Positions 46,132 through 58,646 of a stretch of 64,000 nt of DNA are shown here, in pieces. The stretch's first letter is position 1. Each line of letters opens with the position of its first letter. The stretch is from positions 248,001 to 312,000 of the forward strand of contig JAULSU010000003.1 in NCBI GenBank assembly GCA_030512335.1, read 5' to 3'. The position numbers were made by a program, and so were the translations under genes. The stretch is from Immersiella caudata (lineage: Eukaryota > Ascomycota > Sordariomycetes > Sordariales > Lasiosphaeriaceae). Under the pieces are notes generated by a model. It was given only the letters and a program-made list of their open reading frames with translations. It made no database searches and was not told the origin of the DNA.

Positions 46132-46370
46132 CTAGTGCACTAGCATCGTATCAAACACTTCAGCAGGCGTCCGCGTCGCCGGAGCAATCTCCAACCCCTC
46201 CTTGCTCGTAGTCGAAGCCGTGCACTTTCCATCCCAAGCCGTCTCAGCGCTGTACCTGACCGAAGATAACACATTCTTCGACTCCTGAGGCACCGCCACA
46301 ACCATATCCTCGATAAACAACAGATCTTTATACACCACACGCTCAACCTTCGCCCTAATACGTTCCTGTC
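46132..46370 (-). pseudogene. 3'-terminal gene fragment, unknown family
   Basis: A coding-like frame of about 76 codons (VYKDLLFIEDMVVAVPQESK, then YSAETAWDGKC) ending with a stop at 46141-46143. It begins abruptly near 46370, where an unrelated sequence with the imperfect palindrome AGGGGTGGCTC...GAGCCCCT (46378-46407) starts. It looks like the end of a gene cut by an insertion or rearrangement. Confidence 0.33.
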
Positions 46371-49200
46371 AAAATCTAGGGGTGGCTCAGCGCCAAGCCG
46401 AGCCCCTATCCTTAGTCCCGAAGGGTGGTTTAACATTAAGCTAAGCCCCTTATCCCCGTTTGCGATGGACCTGTCGAGTCTTGAAGTGGGAAGGCCTAGA
46501 GATCTCCGGAATCATTCCAATCCTTCCCTAGGAAACCCTTTTGCTTTTAGCCAATAAGGCTCCCACGGCTCCCACCTACACTAAAAGAAACCCAAAACGA
46601 TCACCTCCTTGGCAGCCTACTGTTCCGAAAATTCACCTCGGTCTCCAGCCTAATGCCAAAAGAGGTCGTGTCAGAAACACTGCACCTTGGAATGGGTGGA
46701 AACAATGGGTAGCAATTGCTTGATCGTATTGCTTGTTGAGGTTCTGGCTTTCAGCTAGAACCTCCTTCTTTATAGACCACTCCGTAGGATTCAGCTTCGT
46801 CGACAGCATGGCTGAGGCTGACTGGCGTTTAGGCAGTACTAGGCATCCAGTCAGCTTCGCTGACCGGAAGCCCAGGGCCCCTGAACCCCCTTTCTTTCTG
46901 ACACGTACGGGGCGAGGTCTGAGAAGAGGTTGAACGCGAACTCGGAGTCGCCTGCCTCTGCTGCGGCCGCGGGGGTGGCCATCACCACAGTCAATCCGGC
47001 CCAGAGGACGGGCATCTTCGTTGGCAAACCATCATGGCTATTTCCTTTGCCGCTCCTGCTGATTTGTTTCTTTTCCTGTGGTGGTGGGTTAAGGGGGGCG
47101 TTCGTTTCTCGTCCAATTTCTGCTCCTCCTTGTTATCTCCCCCCTTCTTCGTCTTCCCCTTCTGCAGACTTAATCTCTTGCCCGGAACCACCCCTCTAAA
47201 TCCCTACCAATAACACCCCCGTATAAACCGTCACCATAACCACCTCTATTAAATACGCTACTAGCATCCCAATCCCCGTAATATCCGTATTCCCCTTTAG
47301 TGAAAGCTTGGGACACGTCTCGGGGATACACGTATTAAACGTGGTGTGGTATATATGCGTGGTAGTGTATGTGCTGTTAGGTGATTTATAATTCCGTTTA
47401 AACCAGCTGAGGACGTTACACTTGGGGGGTTTGACCGTATCTTTTGGCAGGGTGGCGAGAATATCGCGGTAGACGGCCGTGGTAGGTGGTGAAGAAGGCG
47501 GGACCGGTGCCCTAGGAGTAGTCGGTGATGAATTGGGGCGAGGCGCTGCAGTTTTGGGTGAAGTTGAGCCGTTGGCCAGAAAAGGTGAGCGCTTGTGAAG
47601 GACATCTTTGATGGTTGTGAGTTGGGGTCCATGAGTAATAGACTTTCATGCGAAACAGACGCCGGATCGTGGTGGAACAGAACTTATCAAGTGTTTTTGA
47701 CTCACTTATCTATTTTCATGGCCCACACCACCGCTATCGACCTTATGACAAAACTTGCAGACCGGTTAGGTTTCCCGACTTGTGATTGCTGGGTCAGGTT
47801 GTACAAGCAGAGCGGCCCGATGCTTGTTGAGGGGATGATCAACGCTGCAATGACAATCGCCTGTATCCTCGCCACAGGCTGTTGTGCTGATACTAGACAG
47901 CCTAGTGATTACGCTAGGTACATCCAACTCCCCTTTAGTGAAACGGGCAGTGCATCGTGTCACAGCCAACTTAAAAAGCCCCGACCGAGTATTAGAGGCT
48001 TGCCCAAGTACATATATACTCATAGCGCCTCGGGCGATCTCACGCAATTCGATTGAGCGCATTTGATCCCGCGCATTTCGATCGCGCTAATAAAAGAAGC
48101 CCCGTCGCGCATCGGCTGTGATATGTCGTTTTGTGGAGATAGGGAGCAGACGGCACTGGTGCTGTAGGCACTTTTGTGCCTGGGATGAGGGAAGGAAAGT
48201 ATTTCAAAAAGATAAGGGCCATCTCCAGGGCAAACCCCCAAGCCATTTATGCCCCCGAACTTAAACCCCAGCAATCTCGCTCAGTACTACTTCCAATCCG
48301 CCAGTGTCTACGCAATGCCGTCGTGTTGGACGAGTCCTTGACCTCGTGCTAGAACAGCAGTGCTGGGAACGAGGGGCAACGAGTCAGTCCGGTTCGTCCA
48401 GTCGAGTTTCGCCTAGTTGGGTTCGTCCAATCCAATATTGATAGCAAGCGCCGTCCTTGTATTCTTCTGGGGACTCGCTTGCGATGTAGGCAGATACCGA
48501 GGTATCCCCCAGGAGGGAGGGTAGACGCTCTGAAGAGAGGTCAGGGGCCGAGCTGAATACGAATGTGTGACAACGATAGGTCGGTCATGCGCATGCAGCC
48601 CACGTAACGTTTCCCATTGGTCCTGCGGCGAGTAGGTGGGCTGACGGAAAGGGGGTATAGGGCTGAGGTGTGTACTGTAGTACGACGGCCCTCACTCGTG
48701 AAAACACGCCAAGATACACTGGAGCCGCGCTGTTGCCTATGCAGCATTCCTCGCAGCCATCATCAAGGCACAAAAGTTTTTTAGGGGTAACTTTGCGGAT
48801 ATAATGCAACCTCTTTTACTTTATGATGTCGGTGAAGGCTTTCCTGAATTGGATTGCTCGGATAGGATGCAAAGTGTAGGTGGTTACACGACGTTGATGT
48901 AAGCACGGATGTGCTCTTTGCGCGGCCCGTTGATCCGACTTCGACACGGCAACTTCATGTAGGTATGGATACATACTGGTAGACGACTCATTGTTAAGCT
49001 CTGTGATAAGCGGAGATGGAAGAAGGTCGGAGATTCGGAGTGTTCGTTCTCTCCGTCCGGTGGATATAAAAGTAGGCAAATCCGCGACATCGAGTAGTCA
49101 GGATTGTCAGGTTCCCGAATCATAATCTTCTTCAGAAAACTCTGCAAGTAAAACCATCTTCTCTCCTCAAGCAAAGCTCTCGCGCCTTTCATTTACCTTC
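46371..49200. other. Gene-poor stretch with short repeats
   Basis: 2.8 kb without a supported gene. The 14-mer CCCCTTTAGTGAAA occurs twice in direct orientation (about 47291 and 47931). Frames such as 47595-48056 (+) and 47297-47632 (-) show no family. TATAAA at 49065-49070 lies 131 bases before the small ORF at 49201. Confidence 0.4.
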
Positions 49201-49473
49201 ATGGTTCGTGCCATCAACTTTTCCTTCGTCGCCGGGGAGATCGTGGCAGCTGCCACCAACCTCGTCGTCAACATCACACGTCCACTGAAGCATGCCGTCG
49301 CCGTCAGCCTCGAGAAGGGCGGCGATCCCATTTCCGCTCCGGTGAGTATCATCAGCGGAAGCGACAGTAGCGCCACGATTTCCACCAAAGGTCTCTTTCC
49401 TGGAATATACACCATCGTGAGGGTGAGATTTTACCTACTTTCGTGGATGAGGAAGACGGGAATGGAGACCTAA
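49201..49473 (+). CDS. Small hypothetical protein, 90 residues
   Basis: ORF with the start MVRAINFSFVAGEIVAAATN, preceded by a TATAAAA box and a CT/CA-rich leader with an ACCTTC-ATG context. The composition is Ala/Val/Ser-rich and beta-prone (HAVAVSLEKGGDPISAPVSI). The last 20 residues may be intron read-through, since GTGAGGGTGAG occurs near 49417. Not recognised. Confidence 0.4.
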   Translation: MVRAINFSFVAGEIVAAATNLVVNITRPLKHAVAVSLEKGGDPISAPVSIISGSDSSATISTKGLFPGIYTIVRVRFYLLSWMRKTGMET

Positions 49474-50067
49474 TGGGGGACGTAAGCTGGATTTTATGTG
49501 ACTTTAGGGGGAAGTGAAGAGGAGCGAAAGGACTTAGGTTAGGGTAGGGATTTTTTTTTTGGTTGGGTAGGGGGGTCCAAGTTTTGGGCCACTTGTGTCC
49601 CCAAAACTGGGACCTCGCGAAAAGTTGCCATCGAACTGCAGAGTACTGCCTACTCGTCTAAACCATGTTTGGCGATTTCTCTGATCATTTCCTGAGCAGC
49701 GCTTGAGCAAGGTGGCTAGGGGTGGTGCTGGTGACCGGGGTTGGTGAGGGCAACTTCAGGGCAGAACAACAGCCGTTGTTGTCGTTTTCCATTTGGCTTC
49801 GTCCAGTTAGTTGCACGCCCCTTTTTCACAAACTTTTTTAGTTATATTTATTTATTGATTTCGCCTACAACACCGGGGTTTGAACTCCAGGTTGTTTTAT
49901 GCAGCTTTCCATGACTTGCAACATTGGATATATACAAAGGAGACTAGAGCTGCTTATTCCAATCAAGATACCTCACCTCATACCACACAACTGTACCATC
50001 CCATCAACCATTCCGTCAACCATCCCACCCGATACCCCACACCACACCCAACCATCCAACGACGCAT
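49474..50067. other. 3' flank of the ankyrin megaprotein gene with MITE-like copy
   Basis: A poly-T run at 49551-49560, then the MITE-like copy 49570-49769, then AT-rich sequence. No gene. Confidence 0.5.
49570..49769 (-). mobile_element. MITE-like element, copy 2
   Basis: Inverse-orientation relative of 35242-35378: both ends and an internal AAGTTGCCATC match. It includes a perfect 9-base inverted repeat, AGTTTTGGG ... CCCAAAACT (49579-49606), able to form a hairpin. It is longer than copy 1 (200 versus 137 bases). Confidence 0.45.
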
Positions 50068-53000
50068 TCACCCTTCCAGTCCCTCCAAGAACTCCACAAC
50101 ATCCCCCTTCCCCTTCTCCCTCGCAATCCCCTCGGGCGCCTTCCCCGACCCCCCATGAACCCTCCCCCTCAACCTCGGCGCCTTTTCCAAAACAGCCCTG
50201 CACATCTCAACATTATTATGCTTCGCCGCCACGTGCAAACAACTATACCCCGCATCGCTACTCGGCGCCGCAAGCGTATGGTTCGCCACCGCCCAGTCCG
50301 AAAATAGCCTCAGCACGTCGGGCTTAGCGTAGATGGCTGCTGTGGTGACGGGGGTTGAGCCAAAATCGGTTCGGGAGGTTTGGTCGGCGCCGAGGTCCAT
50401 GAGTGTGCGGATGGCGTCGACGCTGTCGCTGTTCATGGCGGCCCAGTTCAAGGGGGTGCAGCCGTGCTTGCCTCGTGTCTCTAAAAGATCGGGGAACTTG
50501 TTGGCGACGGCTGTGATGGCAGGGATGACGCCGCGTTCGGCGGCTAGGTGTAGTGCTGTGAGGTTCTTGGAGGAGTCTTCGGGATCGCGAACTACCACGG
50601 TGCTGCACCCGGGCCAGTTGAGGAGAAGCTGCCACATATCGCTGGGCTTGTCTTTGAAGAGGCAGTAGCTCAAGGGGGTGGAACCCTTTTTGTTAACGTA
50701 GTTGACGTCCGCTCCATGCTCGAGAAGCCATCGCGCCGCCTCCGCGCGGCCGTTGATGACGGCGATGTGCAGCGGCGAGTGGCCCCACTCGTTGTCCGTC
50801 GGGGTGACGAGGTTGGCTTTCCACTCGTGGAGAAGATCCAAGATGCCCACTCGGTTCGTTTCGCACGCGATATGAATGGGCTCCCATCCAGTCGTCCGTC
50901 CGTCAACCTTGGCACCACACTCGAGCATAGCACGGGCTGTCTCCAGCCTCTTGGCCTCGTCGACGTCGTCCTTGACGATGACCCTGTAGAGCGGCGTGAC
51001 GCGTCCCTCATCGGGCTCGGGGGACTCCAGATCGGCGCCGTGCTTCGCAAGCACCCGCACCACATCCGGCTTGCACCCGGACGAAGCCCAGTGGATGGCG
51101 GTATAGCCCTTCAATGACTTTGCGTGCACGTCGGCGCCGAGCTCCACCAGCTTCTCGATGCAGTCAACGAAGCCGTAGCTGGCTGCAAGCTGTAGGGGCG
51201 TAACATCCATCTCGTTCATGGCGTTCACCAGGTCTGGAGCGGCCTTGGCAATGACAGGCATGGCTGCGAGGTTACGCCCTTCCACGGCGAAACCCATCGC
51301 CGTGACAGAATCCAAGTCCACGTTGAAGTTGGCTCCGTATTGTCTGAGAACTTCGACGAGCTCCGCCGGCTGGTCTTTGGCGATTGCGCTAGAGGTATAT
51401 TAGCCAACAATGAACCGCCAAGGGGTGCAGTGGGAAGGACTTACTACATCACCGCCGCCTTCTTTCTCCCATCCGCCAGCGTCACGACGGCATTGGGATC
51501 GGCGCCCCGGCTCAGACATAACTCGACAACATCTTTTCGTTTCGAGGTAGCGATGGCATAAGTAAGTGGCGTGTAGTCCCCTGCGTTCCTCCAGTTAATG
51601 TCCATGCCCAAGTCAAGCAGGGCAACCACCGCAGCCACGCCGCGAGTAGACTCCGAGTGGCCTGCGCTCGCAAGCATTAGCGCATTCTCCTGGTGAGTGC
51701 TCGTATCCGTCTTGTAGATGTCCGCTCCCCTCTTGGCCAAGAAGCGCACAAACTCGCCCTGCTGATACCATGCCGCCACGTGCAGTGGCGTCTTGCCCTC
51801 CTCCATGGTGGCCTCCATAGTCTCGGGCGCTGCGTCAAGGAGAAGCTCTGCAACGGCTATATGGCCCGCTTGCGCGGCATAGTGTATGGGCATCTTGCCG
51901 AGCCCGTTCTGGCGCTTTGGATCCGCACCCCTGGCGAGGAGTAGGCGAACATTGTCCAGTTTGCCGTAGTAGGTGGACATGTGCAGCGGTGTCTCGTCGT
52001 TGGGAGCCTGGTGGTGCACGTTGGCGCCCGCGTCGAGCAAGATGCCGACAATCTCGGAGCTGTCGTACTTTGCGGCATCGTGTAGCACGGAGAAGGCGCC
52101 CTCAGGGTTGTGGTCCAACTGGGCTCCAAACTCGAGAAGCAGCTTGACCATGTCCACGTGCTGCCCATCGATCGCCCGAGAAAGGGATGTCTTTTTGTCG
52201 TCGTCCTCGTTGTTGATGGGACATCCTTCGCCTATGAGAATCTTGGCCACCTCTATATGTCCTCCGTACGCGGCCAGGTGCAGAGGCTGGAGGCCCTTGG
52301 ACGTCTTTGCGTGGAGATCCAGCTTGATTTCGATGAGGTAGTTGATGGCCGCGACCCTGCCAAACCTCGCTGCTTGGTGCGACACCTGCCAATTCTCAAA
52401 GCCCTGAACCGTGTCAAGCTGGGCTCCGGCCTTTTGTAGATGCCTCGTCAGGGGGATGAACTGATGAACCAGGCTGAGTGCAAACGGCGTATAGCCCCCG
52501 TTGCACTTGGCTTCCAAGTTGCACTTGCCGCTCGTAATGAGCACCTTGACCACCTCTTCCTGGTTCTTCCACACGGCGCTGTGGAGCGGCTGATACTCCT
52601 CAGAGTCCATCACGTCCACCGAGGCGCCATGTTCCAAGAGGAGCTTTACGGCGTCGACATTACCCTCCCGGCACTTGAGATCAAGGGTACTGGGCTCTAC
52701 CCGGTCAACAAGCTTAGCTTCCCTCCTGAGGAGAACATCGAGCGCCTTGCTAGGATTCTGCAGCGCAAGGTCCACGGCCGTGTATCCCGCCTTGTTCTTG
52801 GCCTTTAACACGTCGAGTCCAGCCGAGCTGTGGGAGCAAAGCAACTCCATGATTTGTCCGCGCTGCAGCCTGGCCGCGACGTGAATGGGCAGCTCGCCTT
52901 GATCGTCGGCCTCGGTCGCCTTTGCCCCGTTTTCTAGCAGGAACGACACCATTTTGGAGCTGTCCACGACAATCGCCTGGTGCAGAGGAGAAGATGCGAT

Positions 53001-56000
53001 TTCCCCCGCCGGGCTGTCAATGTTGGCCACATGCCGACTGAGAAGAGCCTTGGCCACCGTCTCGCTTCCTTCCAGCACCGCAGCGTGAAGCGGTGGCCAC
53101 CCTTCCGAGCTCTGCAGTCTTGGGTCAACGCCGAGGTCCAACAAGACCTTGAGAAGGGCGTCGTTATCGGTCCGGATGGCGTAGTGCAGTATCTCGGCAC
53201 CCCCGTCTCTCGAGCAGTCGGATGCGTCGTAAAAAGCCCTCGAAGTCGCTATGCTGCTGCTGGACGCCGCCAACTCCAGTCCATGCCACAAGTCATGTCT
53301 AGAGAAGGCCTGAGCGCCTTCCGACGCGGGAGCTGTGACGAGAACTCTGGCGGCCCTGGAGCTACCCGTCTCGGCGGCCCGGAAGAGCGCCATGGAGGCA
53401 TACTTGGTCATGCGCAGGCCCTCGTGCGTCTCCCAGGCATACCTGACCACTTCCTCCTGATCCCGCTCGGCCGCGGCAACCAGGGCCTCGCCGAGCTGGC
53501 GGTATCCCTCTCCGATTGTGAGCAATGGCACCAGTAATTGGATGACGGGCATGTGGCCACAGGTTGCCGCCAGCAATAGGATCTTGTCGTACTCGTAATT
53601 CAGCCGCCCCCCGCTCGCAATGTCGGCCCGATGGTGCAAAACAGCCTCCAGGACAGGCGCAGCATTCTCATGCATCACGTTGTCCTGGGCCATGGCCTCG
53701 ACGAGCTGGTCAGACGAGTAGGCCGTGTACTTGGCATGGCTCACAAACATCATGACCATGTCCAGGTTTCCCGACCAAAAAGCGAGCTTCAGCGTTGGCA
53801 CCGTCGGTTTGTTGGATGCTCGCGGCTTGAGATCCACCCATCTCTGTTCGGGCCGGTGTTCCAAGATGGCGGCAGCCACTTCGGTGTTCCCTTTGCTAAC
53901 GGCGACGTAGAGGGGTCTCTCCCCGTCAAACGTCGCAACTCCCATCGGTATAGCGGTTGCTGAGCCCCAGAGGACGTGTAGTAAGCGGCACATCTCGCCA
54001 TTTCCTCGCTCGGCGCAGAGGTGGAAAGCGTTGCGCCCAAACGTATCCGTCTTGTACAGGACCTTGTCCTCGGTGTGGCAAACGAGCCGTACCATCTCGG
54101 CATCACAGGTGGCGATGGCTTCAGACAAGTGGTGGATTAGACAGGGCCAGCGCTCTTGCAACATCGCCCGAGCCGCCTGAGGTCGCCGGATGGAGATGGC
54201 GTACCACAGTGCATCTTGTTCCTTGTTGAGATATGGCCAAGTCTGGCGGGTTTCCTTGTCATCCTTGATGAGCTTCCTGACTGTATCCGGAGAGCCAGTA
54301 GCGATGGCGGAAAATATCAACGCTCTCTGGTCGTCGTCCATGAGCGAGTACGTGATACGCCCCGCGAACCCAGCCAGCGCAGAAAACACGCGAGGGTTCC
54401 CATGGCCAGCGGCGAGATGAATCGCCGTCGCACCTTCGTCGTTCGAGATGGATGGGTCTGCACCGGCGCCGAGTAGAAGCTTCACAATGTGCACATTACC
54501 GCCGACAACGGCCGTCGACAGCGGCGTCCGTCCTGTTGCCGCTGACTTCGCGTCGGGTGCCACGTGTGGCAGGAGGAGTTTGACCACAGCCTCGCTGCCG
54601 GATTGCACCGCGGCATGGAACACATCTGTGCAGTCCGGGAGGGATAGAGAGAGAACAGGTGGCGGCTGGAGCTTCGTTTGTACTGTCGCCAGAACCGGAG
54701 ACTCCATGATCTTGGACACGCGAAACATGCGCTTCATGACATCTCGCTTCTTCGGTCTGACGCTCTCAGTTGCTACCTCGGTCCGCTGCTGTGGCTTTTC
54801 TGGCGGTAATTTTGTCGGCGCAACACCGAAGAGCAGGAGCTTCACGACAGCACCAAACCCGTTCACCGCTGCTCGTTCAGCAGGAGTGCAACCCTCAGCA
54901 TCCTTGGCTGACGGTGTAGCCCGTTTTCTCAACAACAGCCGTACCATGCTCTCATCTCCTGCTATTGCGGCGATGTGAAGCGGTCGCCACTGGCCACTCT
55001 TTTCCTCTGCCGGCTTGGTCCTCGAGAACGTGTGGAGCGAGTACAAGGTGACGACTTGACCCCAAGAGCGCAAGCTCGCTGCCTCGATGTTGGCCCCGCT
55101 TTCTAGAAGGAGTTCCGCCAGGTCGACCTGCCCGAACTCGACGGCAATGTGAAGCGCAGTCCATCCGCCCAAGCTGGGAACGTCGATGGTTAATCCTCGG
55201 GACAGGTGATGTTGGATCAGAAGCCTACAAGTAGCTAGATCCGGGTCGTCACCTGCACCAACGACGGCTTGGTGGATCGGCGCCATACCCTGTCCGTCCA
55301 AAATAATGAGGCTCGCGTTGTGTGACAGCAGCACGTCGGCAACCGTCAAGTCATGCCTCCGAATGGTCATGTGAAGCGCCGTGTCGCCCGCATCGTTCCG
55401 ATGGTCAATGTCGATGGACCCTCGGCTGACGATCGTGGACACGACATCGGGGCGACCACTTTGGACCGCCAAATGCAGGATCGACATGTTTCCTGGACTG
55501 ACGTGCCGGCTCAAGAATGTTCCCGCGGCCTTGTCTATGAGGATCGCATTCAGCGTGTTGATATCTCCTGTCTCAACTGCTCGAACCGACTCGGTCCTCA
55601 TCTTTTCCCGTCTCGTGTTCCCACGGGCACCGACCTCTTCGAGGATGCGGATGACTTGCTCGTTGCCCAGAGCAGTCGCCGTGTCGAGAGCGGTGGATCC
55701 CTGATCGTCCTCCGTGTTCAGGCTGGCTCCAGCCAGTGCCATCTGTTGCACAACTAGACGGAGCATATCAAGAGCTCCTTGTGCGGTTTTTGTCTCGGTA
55801 AAAACGCATGCTTCGATAACGGCAAGGTGTAGACAGGTCAACCCGGTGCCCGTTGTCTCCAGCAAACCTGCCCGAGCGTCAACTTGCAAGAGCTTCAGGA
55901 GCGCGTTTGCATGCCTCCCTGATACTGCAAGATGCATTGGTCTCCACCCATTATAATCGCCCTCAGAGCCGCTCGGGGCGTTCACGTCACATCCCTGAGC

Positions 56001-58291
56001 GGCATGAAAGAACTGTATTGCCGCTTCGTTCCCCGATAGAGCCGCGTAGTGGAGTCCTTCCAGCCGTTGCCTAGGTGGTTTATGGCATTGCGCACTGCTA
56101 GCCAGCTGTTCCATACGTTCTACGAGACGTATTGACGCATCGGTCTTGGCTTTTGGTTCCATGCTTTGGCAGCAGTTGGCGATGCGAAAGGTGTTCTCGG
56201 TCGGCCCATCGCGCTTTGCGTGCTCTGCGAGAAGCACTCCTGCCCTCTTGCGGAGAGCTGTCAGGTTGAACTTGTGGTTTGCTGTCCCTGACCTTACTGT
56301 GGCTGTGGCAACTTCACTCTCCAGCTGCAGTATCCGGGCCTCCAGGATGGACATGCGATGTAGGAGATTTCGGGGCTGCGCAACCGTAGGGGTCCATTCC
56401 GGCCAGCGTCTCTTGGCCATGGGGTGCTTACGAGCTCCGTCGATGAGAATTCCGGCACCTCGGCAGACGGCCGTAGTTCTGTGTCACCGTCAGTCTGATT
56501 CCATGTGCACGCACAGTTGTGAGCACTTACCCGTTCATGCCTAGAAGTAGGATCAAGTCGCCCTTCCGCCCCCCATCAGCGATGAGAGTGGGCAGAGACT
56601 GAGAAAGGTATGGGGACTCGCTCAGTGCTCCGCTGATCAAGATGTGCGTCCTCGTCTTGGAGGTGGGAACCGTATCATTGATGGACTCAAAGATCTCAGT
56701 GAGGAGGGGCTTGAATATCTGGTCCAGCATCGCTACCGCCGCGACAATGAGCTGGCCGCGTCGTACGGCAAAGCCGCGACGCTCGCAGTCAGGAATTTCC
56801 CATGGCACTACGAAAAGTTAGACATGTTTCCGATGTGCCCTAGTAACAACGTACAGCGAGCCTTATAGTCCCTGACCCCGTCGAACTTGGTGCAAGCCCA
56901 CTTGTAGAATGCCTCCGAGACCTAACGCCAATCAGTTGCATGCTATGGAAACAGCAATAGAATGTCTATTCGCGCCGTACTATCCGTCTATAGGCACCGT
57001 ATCCCCAGACACAACACACCACCACCACTGGGGCAGCCTTTACTACGCTACGCCAGGGGCCTCTTCCCAGCTAAAAGGAGGCCTTAGGCGTAGCGGTAGC
57101 AGGAGCTGTTGCAGTAGTAATGGTGTGGTGAAGAGTTAGGGGTTCTGTGTGGATACAGTGCATAGAGACGTATAATACGGTACAAATAGACACTCAACAA
57201 CAATGATATACGTACTTCGGATATCTTGTTGAAGACCTCCTCTCCGTTCCCCGGGAGCGATTCGTGACACTCATGCAGGAGAAGTTGCTCCAGACTTTCG
57301 TAGAAGGCGTCGCGAATGTGGTACGCCCCGCAAAGCAGCACTCGACATGCCTTTGGACCCAATGCAAACGTGTTGCCAGGCTCAGAGCGGAGGCCGTAAT
57401 GTGAAAAGGTGGCGAGGGTCTCGTCAATGCTGCAATGCAGGTACATGTCCCCTGCGACCACCGTGGGCTTCTTCGCTTTGCTTGTTTTGCTCAAGAAATA
57501 CGTCAGGGACGCTGCGGGTGATGGACAGCAGGTGATGTTGGTTGTTAGGGTGCTTGACACGGCTCGCATGAGGTCCCCCCGGGCAGGATCAGGCATCCAG
57601 GCCGGCAGGGTACAGGAGACCGCGTAGCTGGTGTCGGGAATTTCTGTTTCGTTCAAGGGCCTTTGTTAACTATGGTAATGGTGGCCATGGCTTTTTGCCA
57701 TGGTTCATTGGTGGGTAAAGAGGGTGGAATGGATCGTACCTTTGCCAAAAGCCAGATGCAATGACGCCTCGATATGACGCTTGAAGCCCGCGAAGAAGTG
57801 CCGGAGGGCTCGCTCCATGTCTTCCGGGACGCCTGCCTCAACATGACCCTGGCTCGACAGTCCCTGCCGGAGGGCCTCTCCGCAAGAACTTGGCGCCGAC
57901 AACAGAAAGTTGGACGCCGGATTGCTGGCACGGATCAGGTAGCCCCAGCCTTGAGAGTCGTCAGGTGCTGCATCCTGGCCACTCAGCCGACGGTCGACCT
58001 GGCTGTCCAATAGCACTATCGTCAGTGAAAACAGAGACCCAGGTCAACAAGGGGCAAAGAGCTCTCACAATGGGACCGTGGTGGCATTTGCATCCTCTGC
58101 TCCAGGCCAAGTCGAGACGGCGGTGGGTTGTCCGTTCTGTGGGGATTTTTAGTGTCCGTGTCGAGGTTGGAGCGGATTGGGATGGAAGCGACACGCACCT
58201 TCCTGGGCAACATGAACGAGGCCGACACTGTGCGACACCCAAGGTCCACACCGACCAGCGCAAGCGCCCCGCTCGTGTCAACCCTCGCCAT
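50068..58291 (-). CDS. Hsp70-like/ankyrin-repeat fusion megaprotein, 2,516 residues
   Basis: complement(join(50068..51388, 51445..56478, 56531..56807, 56855..56921, 57216..57643, 57740..58002, 58069..58136, 58199..58291)); seven GT-AG introns, total 7,551 nt in one frame. Residues 1-418 are an Hsp70-like ATPase-fold module: VGVDLGCRTVSASF (phosphate-1), NGQPTAVSTWPG, YAVSCTLPAWM, HILISGALSESPYL (adenosine loop) and TAVCRGAGILIDGAR. Several catalytic features are weak; no DxGGGT phosphate-2 loop is visible where VAGDMYLHCSID stands. A coiled-coil (SILEARILQLESEVA, about 440-460) follows. From about 537 to the end there are roughly 40-45 ankyrin repeats with many LHxAA and LLxxGA motifs. The intron between Hsp70 and ankyrin parts preserves phase, so this is one protein. 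Probably cytosolic, with ankyrins as a protein-sensing surface; function inferred only. Confidence 0.88.
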
Positions 58292-58646
58292 GGCTCAGTT
58301 CACCTGGCACGCAGACCCAGCATTCAGGCGTTGACGCGTCGGTCGGATACGCAGTCATCAAAATTGGTGGAGAGCAGCGTCGCATTGTGATATCCGTGCT
58401 GCGCGCAATGGTGGATGGAGGCAGAGGCACGTGATGAAGATGAATCGGCCCGAGTTACCAGTAAGCAAGCTCCCCCATTATGCAAATTAGCCGATGCTCA
58501 GCTGAAGCGCCCCCGCAGGGTTGCAAGCACCCAACGACAAGAAGAGTCTAGACGACGGGGTCTCCAAAAGCTTCTCAACCCTCCGTCTCTGTCCCACGCG
58601 CAGCTCCTGTCAACCCACATCTTTGGTCAGCAACAAGAGGCTCATC
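58292..58646. promoter_or_regulatory. Bidirectional promoter of the two Hsp70-like genes
   Basis: 355 bases between the ATG at 58291 (minus) and the ATG at 58647 (plus). The compact head-to-head layout suggests co-regulation. No clear TATA box or canonical heat-shock element (alternating GAA/TTC) was identified. Confidence 0.6.

Noticed and set aside
56531..56807. Separate 93-residue minus-strand gene
   Set aside because: Splice donors and acceptors on both sides join it in phase as exon 6 of the Hsp70-like/ankyrin gene.
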